Shown here: piece after piece, positions 43,043 through 50,399 of the stretch
Layout of the letters: each line of letters begins with the position of its first letter
How positions within the stretch are numbered: position 1 is the first letter of the stretch
Assembly (NCBI GenBank): GCA_004020365.1
Contig: SAQR01000034.1
Coordinates: 1-64,000, forward strand
Origin: Mesorhizobium sp.
Lineage (GTDB): Bacteria > Pseudomonadota > Alphaproteobacteria > Rhizobiales > Rhizobiaceae
DNA: 64,000 nucleotides
Reading direction: 5' to 3'
Made by a program: the position numbers and the translations under genes
Notes under the pieces: generated by a model
Databases searched by the model: none
Told to the model about the DNA's origin: nothing
Seen by the model: the letters and a program-made list of their open reading frames with translations, nothing else

Positions 43043-43142
43043 TCGCGCCTCAGCCGGTCTTGGACCGCTTCTCCCTGATCCGCAGTTCGAACAGGCTGCC
43101 ATGCAGCAGGCCGGCTATATGGCCGTGTGGCGGCCGCATGAC
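43043..43142 (+). pseudogene. Fragment of a CAP-domain protein gene (copy A)
   Basis: About 100 bases read ASAGLGPLLPDPQFEQAAMQ then QAGYMAVW, a clear partner of ASAGLEPLVPDRQLEQAALQ and QSGYMARG in the gene at 49,848. There is no start or remainder of the domain. It lies some 230 bases before the PspA-like gene. Just beyond it, 43,188-43,220 matches 41,619-41,651 (GGATCTGCCGT...GGATACCGG), so other pieces here are duplicated too. Confidence 0.7.
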
Positions 43143-43298
43143 AGCGGCCTAACCAGAGGCGAAAATCTGCGCCTGCTAGGTTTGCTCGGATCTGCCGTAC
43201 GGGCGGATACCGGCGTGCGCGGGGCAGCGTCCTAGCCCTTTTCGCCTACACTCGCCACCTGCGGACACCAAACAAAATACCTGCATTAACCCCTTTCC

Positions 43299-43323
43299 AT
43301 CACCAAATCACGTTTTTGGTGAT
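43299..43323. promoter_or_regulatory. Inverted repeat 1 upstream of the PspA-like operon
   Basis: ATCACCAAA-N7-TTTGGTGAT: perfect nine-base arms, seven-base centre, about 55 bases upstream of the PspA-like start codon. A second dyad with related half-sites lies 41 bases downstream centre to centre (about four helical turns). Likely binding sites for one regulator, not identifiable here. Confidence 0.6.
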
Positions 43324-43341
43324 TGTGGCTTGAAATCCCCT

Positions 43342-43362
43342 CAATCACTTGTTAGGTGATTG
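43342..43362. promoter_or_regulatory. Inverted repeat 2 upstream of the PspA-like operon
   Basis: CAATCAC-N7-GTGATTG: perfect seven-base arms and the same seven-base spacing as the first dyad, sharing ATCAC/GTGAT half-sites. It abuts the ribosome-binding site GGGAGGGAG, so occupancy should block expression, or the stem could mask the site in mRNA. Confidence 0.6.
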
Positions 43363-43376
43363 GGAGGGAGAACAAG

Positions 43377-44498
43377 ATGAAGACAGCGCACTACAAGCTG
43401 ATCCTAAGCCGCGCTGGCGAACGCGCCATCGACTTGACTTTCGCGGCTTATGCCGTGATGCGCGACATCCTGGATCGCACCGACTCTAGCCAACGCACCG
43501 ACACGTATGAACTCCAGAAGCTCGCCTATGAAGCGATCCGCGCCGAGACGGGCCTGCCGGCGCGACTGGTGACCAATGGCATTCGCGAATACGCCTCCGG
43601 CGCCTGGTCGGCTGATCGGCTGCCGCTTGACGACAAGCTCATGTCCTTCAAGGGCGTCGACAAGGTTTCGATTTCTACCGTCGAGGGGCGTGTGATCGCG
43701 GGATACCTGGCCACCGGCTACTCCGATAGCCAGGAGAAGGCGCAACTTTCCCACCTCGTAAGGGATAACGGGGCCTATCTGCTCACCGTTCCGCTGTCGG
43801 CGGACATGCAACACAGGGAGATCGAAGCCATGCAGACCGAATCCATTTCCGGGCGCGTTTCGCGCCTCGCCGCCGGCCTGGTCGCAACCGTGATCGACGG
43901 TCTTGAGAAGAAGGCTCCCGAGGCGGTGGCCGAACAAGCGATCCGCGAGATCGACAAGGCCGCCGACGAGTTGAAATCCAACCTCGCAGCGCTGATCGCC
44001 GAGCGCAAGCGCTACACCCTGCAGAAGGACGACCTGACCGAGGAACGCGAGGGGCTGGACCAGAATATCCGTATCGCCCTGCAAGAGGGTCGCGAAGACC
44101 TCGCACGGGCCGGTATTGGCCGTCAGGACGACATAGACGCGCAGGCCGCCTCTATCGACAAGCTGATCCAGGATGTTGATGTGCGCATTGACGAAGCGCG
44201 AGGCGCGCTGAGCGCCGCAAGTGCGGCCCGCCGCGATTCCGAGGAGCGGGTGAAGATAGCGCGGCGCGCCCGCGAGGCGCAGAAGCCGGGCACGGTAGGC
44301 AACGCTGGCGGCGGGTTCCGCAAACCCGCACCGGAGGATCGCATTGCAGCCGCGCTTTCCAGCGTGGCGCGGCTGACCGACCTGCCCGCTGGCAAGCCGC
44401 GCGACAACGATCTTGTCGAACTCGAAGAATTCGGGCGCCAGCGCCGCATTGACGACCGGCTGGCGGCACTGCGCAGCGAACTCAAGGGTAAGAAGTAG
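43377..44498 (+). CDS. PspA/IM30-family protein with a TnpB-like N-terminal domain
   Basis: 373 aa; ATG at 43377 follows GGGAGGGAGAACAAG. Residues ~155-305 are a PspA/IM30 (ESCRT-III-like) coiled coil: ISGRVSRLAAGLVATVIDGL, AIREIDKAADELKSNLAALI and long charged helices. Residues 1-142 are not PspA: HYKLILSRAGERAIDLTFAA, TYELQKLAYEAIRAETGLPA, then LPLDDKLMSFKGVDKVSIST, VEGRVIAGYL and LVRDNGAYLLTVPL. This succession matches the N-lobe (helices plus beta-barrel/WED region) of TnpB-type IS200/IS605 proteins; the RuvC nuclease and zinc ribbon are absent. The tail (~306-373) is charged and unassigned. Five bases precede the YqiJ-like gene. PspA assignment is firm; the TnpB relation is by pattern and needs structural confirmation. 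Confidence 0.8.
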   Translation: MKTAHYKLILSRAGERAIDLTFAAYAVMRDILDRTDSSQRTDTYELQKLAYEAIRAETGLPARLVTNGIREYASGAWSADRLPLDDKLMSFKGVDKVSISTVEGRVIAGYLATGYSDSQEKAQLSHLVRDNGAYLLTVPLSADMQHREIEAMQTESISGRVSRLAAGLVATVIDGLEKKAPEAVAEQAIREIDKAADELKSNLAALIAERKRYTLQKDDLTEEREGLDQNIRIALQEGREDLARAGIGRQDDIDAQAASIDKLIQDVDVRIDEARGALSAASAARRDSEERVKIARRAREAQKPGTVGNAGGGFRKPAPEDRIAAALSSVARLTDLPAGKPRDNDLVELEEFGRQRRIDDRLAALRSELKGKK

Positions 44499-44503
44499 CG
44501 CCG

Positions 44504-45124
44504 ATGGCAGAAATTTTCGACGCGCCGGCGCTCTATCTCTATCCATTGCTGGCAGGGATGTTGCTGGGGGTCCTGCAGATCGTCCTGTTCTTTGTTGGAG
44601 CCGGACATTTTGACCATGGTGGCGGCGAAGACGGCGCGGTCGACCGCCTCCTCGACGCCACACACCTGGGCGACGTATTCGACTGGTTGAATTTCGGTCG
44701 GGTACCCTTCGCCATCCTGATACTGCTTCTGCTGGTCACATTCGGCATGGTCGGCATCATGCTGTGGCAGATCTTCCCGGTCTTGCCGGCGTGGAGCTAC
44801 GCTTTTGGCGCGGCGCCGGCGGCGGTGATGGTAACGAAAATAACTGGCGGCTGGATCGCTCATCTCCTGCCGCAGGACGAGAGCTACGCTGTCAACCACG
44901 ATCATCTGGTCGGGCGTCGCGGCACGGTCACGCTCGGGCCGCTGGATGACGGTCGGCCCGGCTCGATCCGGGTGCGCGATGAGCATGGCGAATTGCATAC
45001 GCTGCGGGCGCGGCCCGCAGACGCGGGAATGAAAATCGAGAAAGGCGCTTTGGTCGTGGTGGTGAAAGCTGCCGAGGGACCCGGTCGTGTCTGGCTCGTA
45101 ATGCCGTTCGAGGAGCCTATCTAG
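44504..45124 (+). CDS. YqiJ-like membrane protein with C-terminal OB fold (flotillin partner)
   Basis: 206 aa. Helices at about 9-34 (LYPLLAGMLLGVLQIVLFFV) and 66-92 (VPFAILILLLLVTFGMVGIM), and a shorter one near 97-115, are followed by a beta-rich C-terminal domain (LVGRRGTVTLGPLDDGRPGS, then ALVVVVKAAEGPGRVWLVMP) of the OB-fold/NfeD-related type. This is the DUF1449/YqiJ architecture that occurs with YqiK flotillins in E. coli and others. Overlapping transcription unit: five bases from the upstream stop and 58 to the flotillin. Confidence 0.85.
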   Translation: MAEIFDAPALYLYPLLAGMLLGVLQIVLFFVGAGHFDHGGGEDGAVDRLLDATHLGDVFDWLNFGRVPFAILILLLLVTFGMVGIMLWQIFPVLPAWSYAFGAAPAAVMVTKITGGWIAHLLPQDESYAVNHDHLVGRRGTVTLGPLDDGRPGSIRVRDEHGELHTLRARPADAGMKIEKGALVVVVKAAEGPGRVWLVMPFEEPI

Positions 45125-45140
45125 CCAGAGCGCGCTCTGG
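45125..45140. promoter_or_regulatory. 16-base perfect palindrome between yqiJ-like and flotillin genes
   Basis: CCAGAGCGCGCTCTGG is its own reverse complement and lies one base past the YqiJ-like stop, 42 bases ahead of the flotillin start. It could bind a dimeric regulator or pair between transcripts; function unknown. Confidence 0.35.
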
Positions 45141-45182
45141 GCAAAGCCGAGCATCAAACACTTTCAAATCTGGGGGCAAGCT

Positions 45183-46883
45183 ATGGACAATATAGTTCAA
45201 TTTCTGATCTGGGCCGGCATCGTTCTCTTTGTGATCGCGGTGATCGGCTTTGTGCTCGGGCGGCTCTACCAGCGCGCCGAACGCGACGAGGCCTTTGTGC
45301 GTACCGGCGTCGGCGGCCGCAGAGTGGTCAAAGACGGTGGCGCGCTGATCCTGCCCGTCTTGCATGCGCTGGCGAAGGTCAAGCTCAACACCGTCAAGCT
45401 GGTGGTCGACCGCCGCCGCGAGGACGCCTTCATCACCTCTGACCGCATGCGCGTCGACATCCGTGCCGAGTTTTACGTACGCGTCGACGGCACGGATGAC
45501 GGCATCGGCCTCGCTGCGCAGACGCTGGGCGACCGTGTCAACGACCCGAAGGCGATCCAGGATCTGGTGGAAGCCAAGCTGGTCGACGCGCTGCGCTCTG
45601 TGGCTGCGCGCAACACGCTCGATCAACTGCATGAGAATCGCTCAGACTTCGTCAAGGCCGTGCAGGACGCAGTTGAGACCGATCTGCGCTCGAACGGGCT
45701 GGAGCTGGAATCGGTGTCGTTGACGGGCCTCGACCAGACGCCGCGTGAGTTCTTCAACGAAACCAACGCCTTCGACGCCGTCGGTTTGGCCAAGCTGACG
45801 ACCATCACCGAACAGCGCCGCAAGGAGCGCAACGAGGTGACGCGGAAGACTGAGGTAGCGATTGCCGAGCAGGACCTGAACGCCTCGCGCGAAAAGTACG
45901 CGTTGAAGCGGCAAGAGGAAGAGGCGCGGCTGGAGCAAGAGCGCGACGTAGTCTCCAAGCAGGCCTCGACCCGCTCCGAAATGGCCAAGGCCGAGGAAGC
46001 GGCGAAGCTCGCCGAACAGGCAGCGCAGATCGCGCGCGAACGCGAGATCGCCGAGCATGCGGCGGAAGCGCAGCGCGCCAAGGAAGAGGCGCGCATCAAC
46101 TCTGAGCGCGAGGTTGAATTGTCGCGCCAGAATATGGCGGTGGCCATCGCCAAGAAGAGCCAGGAAACCAGCCAGGCTGAAGCCAAGGCCCGCGAGGCCG
46201 AGGCGCTGACGGTTGCGGCTGAAGAAAAGGTGCAGACGGCGCGCGAACGCGAAATCGCCGATCGCGCCAGGCAGATCGCCGTTCTGCAAGCGCAGGAAGC
46301 GGCGGAATCTGAGGCTGTGTCGGTGACAGTTGGCGCGAGCGCCGAAAAGGCAGCGGCGGAAGACCGCGCCGAGGCAGCGCTGGTGGAAGCTCGCGCGGCA
46401 GCGGAAGCGATGAAGGTCCGGGCCGAAGGCGTAATCGCGGAAGGCGAGGCCGAGGCCGCGACCATCCGCGCCACGAACGACGCCCGCAACCTGCTATCCG
46501 ACCGGCTGATCCAGCTTGAACTGACGCAGGCCCGGATCACCATGCTACCAGAAGCACTAAAGGCGCTGATGGAGCCGGCGAGCCGTATCGACAGCATCCG
46601 CGTGTTCGACACGGCGGGATTTTCGGGCGGTCGCTCGGGCGGCGAAGGCGGGCGTTCGGGTCCGGGCGATCTGGCCGACCAGCTGCTGAAGTTCACCGGC
46701 AACAAGTCTCTGATCGACGCGCTCCTGAAGGAAGCTGGCATCGCCGGCGCCGGTGGCTCTCTGAAGGATCTGGTCTCGACGCGGCCGCGGGAAACGGATG
46801 CTGACGGGGCCGATCTGTTCGATGAGGCAGACGGGGAGGACGACGCGCTGGTCGTCCCCCTGGCTGGGATACCGAAGGCCTGA
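45183..46883 (+). CDS. Flotillin-family protein (YqiK type)
   Basis: 566 aa. An N-terminal membrane helix (VQFLIWAGIVLFVIAVIGFV) is followed by an SPFH/band 7 domain (about 30-200: AFVRTGVGGRRVVKDGGALILP and VKLVVDRRREDAFITSDRMRVD) and a long flotillin coiled coil packed with EA/AE repeats (about 215-440). The C-terminus includes VFDTAGFSGGRSGGEGG and a charged tail. Organises membrane microdomains and, with the YqiJ-like partner, fluidity or stress response. Third gene of the operon; a strong intrinsic terminator follows. Confidence 0.92.
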   Translation: MDNIVQFLIWAGIVLFVIAVIGFVLGRLYQRAERDEAFVRTGVGGRRVVKDGGALILPVLHALAKVKLNTVKLVVDRRREDAFITSDRMRVDIRAEFYVRVDGTDDGIGLAAQTLGDRVNDPKAIQDLVEAKLVDALRSVAARNTLDQLHENRSDFVKAVQDAVETDLRSNGLELESVSLTGLDQTPREFFNETNAFDAVGLAKLTTITEQRRKERNEVTRKTEVAIAEQDLNASREKYALKRQEEEARLEQERDVVSKQASTRSEMAKAEEAAKLAEQAAQIAREREIAEHAAEAQRAKEEARINSEREVELSRQNMAVAIAKKSQETSQAEAKAREAEALTVAAEEKVQTAREREIADRARQIAVLQAQEAAESEAVSVTVGASAEKAAAEDRAEAALVEARAAAEAMKVRAEGVIAEGEAEAATIRATNDARNLLSDRLIQLELTQARITMLPEALKALMEPASRIDSIRVFDTAGFSGGRSGGEGGRSGPGDLADQLLKFTGNKSLIDALLKEAGIAGAGGSLKDLVSTRPRETDADGADLFDEADGEDDALVVPLAGIPKA

Positions 46884-46905
46884 ACTGCCCAAACGCTGAT
46901 TTGAT

Positions 46906-46938
46906 CGGGCGTGGAAACAATCCACGCCCGGTTTATTT
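46906..46938 (+). terminator. Rho-independent terminator of the PspA/YqiJ/flotillin operon
   Basis: A ten-base stem CGGGCGTGGA / TCCACGCCCG with loop AACAA is followed by GTTTATTT, a textbook intrinsic terminator 22 bases past the flotillin stop codon. Confidence 0.9.
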
Positions 46939-46941
46939 GAC

Positions 46942-47021
46942 AGCCAGGATTGCGCTTATGTCAGGCAGGCGGCCTTGCCGCCACCGTGCTGCCTACCGGC
47001 GAAAGGGCCGGCGCTGCTGTC
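46942..47021 (+). pseudogene. Fragment of a CAP-domain gene with internal deletion (copy B)
   Basis: Starts with the leader AGCCAGGATTGCGCTTATGT, matching the upstream region of the CAP gene at 49,819-49,847 (AGCCATGATCGCGCTTATGT), then jumps to CACCGTGCTGCCTACCGGCG, which matches the signal-peptide end of the same gene (GTGCTGCCCACCGGCG). About 100 bases between are missing. It begins four bases after the operon terminator. Confidence 0.65.
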
Positions 47022-47062
47022 GACGTGGGATGGTTGCCGCGCGGGCGCGGCGCTCCAATTGC

Positions 47063-48157
47063 TCATGGCCGGCTTGAAGCGGCGATCGCGGGATAGTCGG
47101 TATAGCCAGCGGAGCCGCCGCCATAGAGCGTCGCCTGATCGAACGTGGCCAGCGGCGCGCGCGTCTGCAGCCGTTCCACAAGATCGGGATTGGGGATGAA
47201 CGGGCGCCCGAAGGCGAACAGGTCCGCTTTGCCCTCGGCGAGCCGCGACGCCGCGAGTTCGAGGTCATAGCCGTTATTGGCGATATAGGTGTTGGTGAAG
47301 CGCCGGCGCAGCGATCCGAAGTCGAACGGCGCGACATCGCGCGATCCGCCCGTGGCGCCCTCGACGACATGGATGTAGACGATGCCCAAAGCGTCGAGTT
47401 GATCGACGATATAGTCAAACTGCGCCTGGGGAGCGCTGCTCGAGACCCCATTGGCGGGCGAGATGGGTGAAATCCGGATGCCGGTGCGCTCAGCGCCGAT
47501 CTCCTCGACCACCGCAGTCGCAACCTCCAGCATCAGCCGGGCGCGGTTCTCGACCGATCCGCCATAAGCATCCGTGCGGACGTTCGCGCCGTCCTTGGCG
47601 AACTGGTCCAGCAGATAGCCGTTGGCGCCGTGAATCTCGACGCCATCGAAGCCGGCCTCGATGGCGTTCGCGGCTGCTTGCCGGAAATCGCTGACGATCC
47701 CCGCAAGCTCGTCGAGCTCCAGCGCGCGGGGCTCCGACACGTCGACAAAGCCGTTGTCGACGAACGTCTTGGTCGCGGCCCGGATCGCCGAGGGCGCGAC
47801 GGGGGCGGCGCCGTTCTCCTGCAGGTCGACGTGCGAGATGCGACCGACATGCCAGAGCTGCAGGAAAATCCGCCCGCCCCTGGCGTGCACGGCGTCGGTG
47901 ACCTTGCGCCAGCCGTCGATCTGAGCCTGGGAGTAGATGCCGGGCGTGTCCTGGTAGCCCTGTCCCTGCTGCGAGATCTGCGTGGCCTCGGAAATCAGCA
48001 GGCCGGCCGACGCGCGCTGGCCGTAATACTGCGCGGCGAGATCGCCTGGAACGAAGCCCGGGCCAGCGCGATTGCGCGTCAGGGGCGCCATGACGATACG
48101 ATTGGAGAGAGTGAGCGAGCCGAGAGTATAGGGCTCAAACAGCGTTTTCTTGGGCAT
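47063..48157 (-). CDS. Old yellow enzyme-family alkene reductase (NemA-like)
   Basis: 364 aa FMN-dependent TIM barrel. Motifs: LSNRIVMAPLTRNRAGPG, IFLQLWHVGRISHVD (active-site His region), FDGVEIHGANGYLLDQFAKD, then NVRTDAYGGSVENRARLMLE and the C-terminal ADLFAFGRPFIPNPDL with the phosphate-binding loop. Reduces activated C=C bonds (enals, maleimides, nitro compounds). AGGTGACCT precedes the ATG. Next to an SDR gene on the same strand and a TetR regulator, forming an electrophile-response cluster. Confidence 0.93.
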   Translation of the reverse strand: MPKKTLFEPYTLGSLTLSNRIVMAPLTRNRAGPGFVPGDLAAQYYGQRASAGLLISEATQISQQGQGYQDTPGIYSQAQIDGWRKVTDAVHARGGRIFLQLWHVGRISHVDLQENGAAPVAPSAIRAATKTFVDNGFVDVSEPRALELDELAGIVSDFRQAAANAIEAGFDGVEIHGANGYLLDQFAKDGANVRTDAYGGSVENRARLMLEVATAVVEEIGAERTGIRISPISPANGVSSSAPQAQFDYIVDQLDALGIVYIHVVEGATGGSRDVAPFDFGSLRRRFTNTYIANNGYDLELAASRLAEGKADLFAFGRPFIPNPDLVERLQTRAPLATFDQATLYGGGSAGYTDYPAIAASSRP

Positions 48158-48218
48158 AGGTCACCTTTGTTCGTCCCCGCCATAGCGGAGTCACTCATTG
48201 AAATGGCTTCGTCGGTGC

Positions 48219-49007
48219 TCAGGCGACGGTGCGGTACCGCTCGGCGGGATGCTGGTTGCCATAGTTCGGCAGCATGGCCAGGCGTGCGGCCTGAAGCGCG
48301 TCCCACTGCCCGGCATCGGGTAGCGGCGGGATTGTCACCAGTTCGCGGCGGTCGAAGCCGACCAGCGCCGCATCGACTAGATCGCCCACCTCCATCACGT
48401 TGGAAAGCGTGTTGACGTCGGCGCCGACATGGTCCCAGATCTCCGTTCGCGTCGTGGCCGGAAGCACGGCCTGGACGTAGACACCCTTCGGCGCGAGCTC
48501 GAGGCTGAGTCCCTGCGACAGAAACAGCACGAAGGCCTTGGTTGCGCCGTAGACCGTCATGCCGAACTCCGGCGCCAGGCCGACCACGGAGCCGATATTG
48601 ACGATCGCCCCTTCGCCGGTCGCCGCAAGACGCGGGGCGATGGCGCTGGCAAGCCGCAGAAGCGCGGTCGTGTTGAGCGCAACCAGCCGCGCGACGTCAT
48701 CGGTGCTCTGCTCGATAAAGCTACCGCCGATGGCCGTTCCGGCATTGTTGACGAGGATGCCGATGCGGGCATCATCGCGCAGCCTGGTCTCTACCGTTGC
48801 AAGCTCGGCAGGCTGCGTAAGATCAGCCTGAATGATGTCGATCGCCACGCCATTTTCCTGACGCAGACGGGCCGCCAGAGCCTTCATTCGTGCCGTGTCA
48901 CGAGCAACCAGTACGAGGTCGTGCCCGCGGCGCGCGAAGCGCTCGGCATAGGCGGCTCCGATGCCTGTGGAGGCGCCGGTTATCAGGACTGACGGAATGG
49001 TGGTCAT
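48219..49007 (-). CDS. Short-chain dehydrogenase/reductase (SDR)
   Basis: 262 aa; ATG at 49007 chosen because it begins directly with MTTIPSVLITGASTGIGAAY, the Rossmann TGxxxGIG motif. NNAG follows in ILVNNAGTA and the catalytic Ser-Tyr-Lys set is in VNIGSVVGLAPEFGMTVYGA then TKAFV. Oxidoreductase of unknown substrate. Divergent from the TetR regulator gene and upstream of the OYE gene, probably one transcription unit controlled by it. Confidence 0.92.
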   Translation of the reverse strand: MTTIPSVLITGASTGIGAAYAERFARRGHDLVLVARDTARMKALAARLRQENGVAIDIIQADLTQPAELATVETRLRDDARIGILVNNAGTAIGGSFIEQSTDDVARLVALNTTALLRLASAIAPRLAATGEGAIVNIGSVVGLAPEFGMTVYGATKAFVLFLSQGLSLELAPKGVYVQAVLPATTRTEIWDHVGADVNTLSNVMEVGDLVDAALVGFDRRELVTIPPLPDAGQWDALQAARLAMLPNYGNQHPAERYRTVA

Positions 49008-49041
49008 GGCGTTGCTCTTTTCTCTGATGGACACTATATTC

Positions 49042-49055
49042 ATGACGATCATCAT
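49042..49055. promoter_or_regulatory. Putative TetR operator, site 1 (SDR-TetR divergent region)
   Basis: ATGACG-AT-CATCAT, five of six arm positions symmetrical. A second, perfect site of the same pattern lies 28 bases downstream. Located between the SDR and TetR start codons. Confidence 0.55.
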
Positions 49056-49069
49056 GATTGCCGCTAAAT

Positions 49070-49083
49070 ATGATGACCATCAT
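49070..49083. promoter_or_regulatory. Putative TetR operator, site 2
   Basis: ATGATG-AC-CATCAT, perfect six-base arms with a two-base centre. Tandem sites 28 bases apart suit two TetR dimers covering the divergent promoters. Confidence 0.6.
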
Positions 49084-49117
49084 GTAAATGTCAACGGCGC
49101 CGGCGGAGAATTTTGAA

Positions 49118-49681
49118 ATGAAGGTCAGTCGAGAACAGATGGCGGAGAACCGTCGCCGAATTCTGGAGGTTGCCGGCAGGCTGTTTCGCGACAAAGGGTT
49201 CGACGCGGTCAGCGTGGCGGAGGTGATGAAAGCCGCCGGGCTCACCCATGGCGGCTTCTACGGCCACTTCAGCTCGAAAGACGACCTGATCGCGCAGACC
49301 CTTGCCGATGTCCTCGCCGCGGACTCGACCGGAGGCGGCGACCTTCGCGCTTATGCAGATGCTTATCTTTCGCCCCGGCATCGCGACAACGCGGCCGGCG
49401 GTTGCCCGACGGCGGGGCTTGTCGCGGACATCCGCCATCAGACCCCGGCTGCACGCTCGGCCATGACGGAAGGCCTTCGCTCGCAGATCGACCGTATCGG
49501 CAAGGCGCTGCCGGAGTTGGATCCGGCAGACAGACGCCGCGCAGCGATCGGAAGCTGGGCAGCGATGGTGGGGGCAGTGATCATCGCCCGGGCCATCGAC
49601 GACCCTGCGCTTTCGGACGAGGTCCTGGAACAGACGCGTGCCTGGATCGATGACGGCATCAGCCAAGTGTCTGCCAGATAG
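49118..49681 (+). CDS. TetR/AcrR-family regulator
   Basis: 187 aa; ATG at 49118 with GGAGAATTTTGAA upstream is preferred over one at 49088. HTH: RRRILEVAGRLFRDKGFDAVSVAEVMKAAGLTHGGFYGHFSSKDDLI. The C-terminal domain with RHRDNAAGGCPTAGLVADI, then RGxCPTxxL-type cysteine, resembles the NemR/TetR_C subgroup that senses electrophiles through cysteine. Divergent from SDR; likely controls SDR and OYE genes. Confidence 0.9.
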   Translation: MKVSREQMAENRRRILEVAGRLFRDKGFDAVSVAEVMKAAGLTHGGFYGHFSSKDDLIAQTLADVLAADSTGGGDLRAYADAYLSPRHRDNAAGGCPTAGLVADIRHQTPAARSAMTEGLRSQIDRIGKALPELDPADRRRAAIGSWAAMVGAVIIARAIDDPALSDEVLEQTRAWIDDGISQVSAR

Positions 49682-49847
49682 CCGGCAGGAGTGATCTGGT
49701 CGAGACCGATGCGGCTATCGGGGTAGTTGGGCGGCTATCGCGCCGTAGCGTGCATCAGTGGGGTTCGCGGACGGCTAAGGGAGCAGCGAGGGAGATTTTT
49801 GAGCGCCTGCCCGGCAAAAGCCATGATCGCGCTTATGTCAGGCGGGC

Positions 49848-50362
49848 ATGACCGCTGCGAAAATCGAAAATTCCGAAGCCCGATCAAGCCTTAACAGGCG
49901 AATGCTGCTTGGAGCTGCCGGCCTTGCCGCGCTGGCCGGGCTTGCCGCTTGCGCCACTGTGCTGCCCACCGGCGAAGGCGCCGGGGTCTCCGCCTCCGCC
50001 GTCGGCACGCTGGCGGGCATCCGCGCCTCAGCCGGCCTCGAACCGCTTGTCCCCGACCGTCAGCTCGAACAGGCGGCCCTGCAGCAGTCCGGCTATATGG
50101 CGCGCGGCGGCCGCATGACCACTCCACCGGCTGGGGCATGGGATTTGCTTCGCGCGTCAAGGGCAACGGTATTGCCGGTGCTGCCGCCGAAAACATCGCC
50201 GAGGGCCGTTTCGATCAGCAGAAGCTGTTCGACATCTGGATGCATTCGGCCGGCCACCGCCGCAACATGCTCGACCCGCACTTCACCCGCTTCGGTCTGG
50301 CCTATGTGCGGGACGGCCGCGACGGCTCGCGGCGCTACTGGAGCCTTGTCCTGGGCAAATAG
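49848..50362 (+). pseudogene. CAP/SCP-domain lipoprotein, frameshifted
   Basis: The first frame gives a lipoprotein signal (RRMLLGAAGLAALAGLAACA, lipobox LAAC) and the start of a CAP domain (ASAGLEPLVPDRQLEQAALQ then QSGYMARGGRM). Near 50,116 the frame is lost, and the +1 frame continues HSTGWGMGFASRVKGNGIAG, AAENIAEGRFDQQKLFDIWM, HSAGHRRNMLDPHFTRFGLA and ends YWSLVLGK-stop. One missing G after the ATG of GRM would restore GRMDHSTGW. The conserved CAP residues (His in HSTGW, Glu in AENIA, His in HSAGH) are all in the second part. Either a true pseudogene or a sequencing error. Confidence 0.8.
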
Positions 50363-50399
50363 GAAGCGCGGCCGACCAGGTCGCGCCCATCCCCAGATG

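Noticed and set aside
43377-44498. Reading the PspA N-terminal domain as an active RNA-guided nuclease
   Set aside because: The RuvC acidic residues and zinc ribbon of TnpB are absent; the protein turns into the PspA coiled coil where RuvC would begin, so no nuclease activity is claimed.
45623-46741. Serine/alanine-rich minus-strand open frame
   Set aside because: Complement of the Glu/Ala-rich flotillin coiled coil; composition explains the openness.
49694-49710. Match of TCTGGTCGAGACC to GTGGTCGAGACC near 41,690 as another duplicated segment
   Set aside because: Only about a dozen bases agree and flanks diverge; too short to support duplication.
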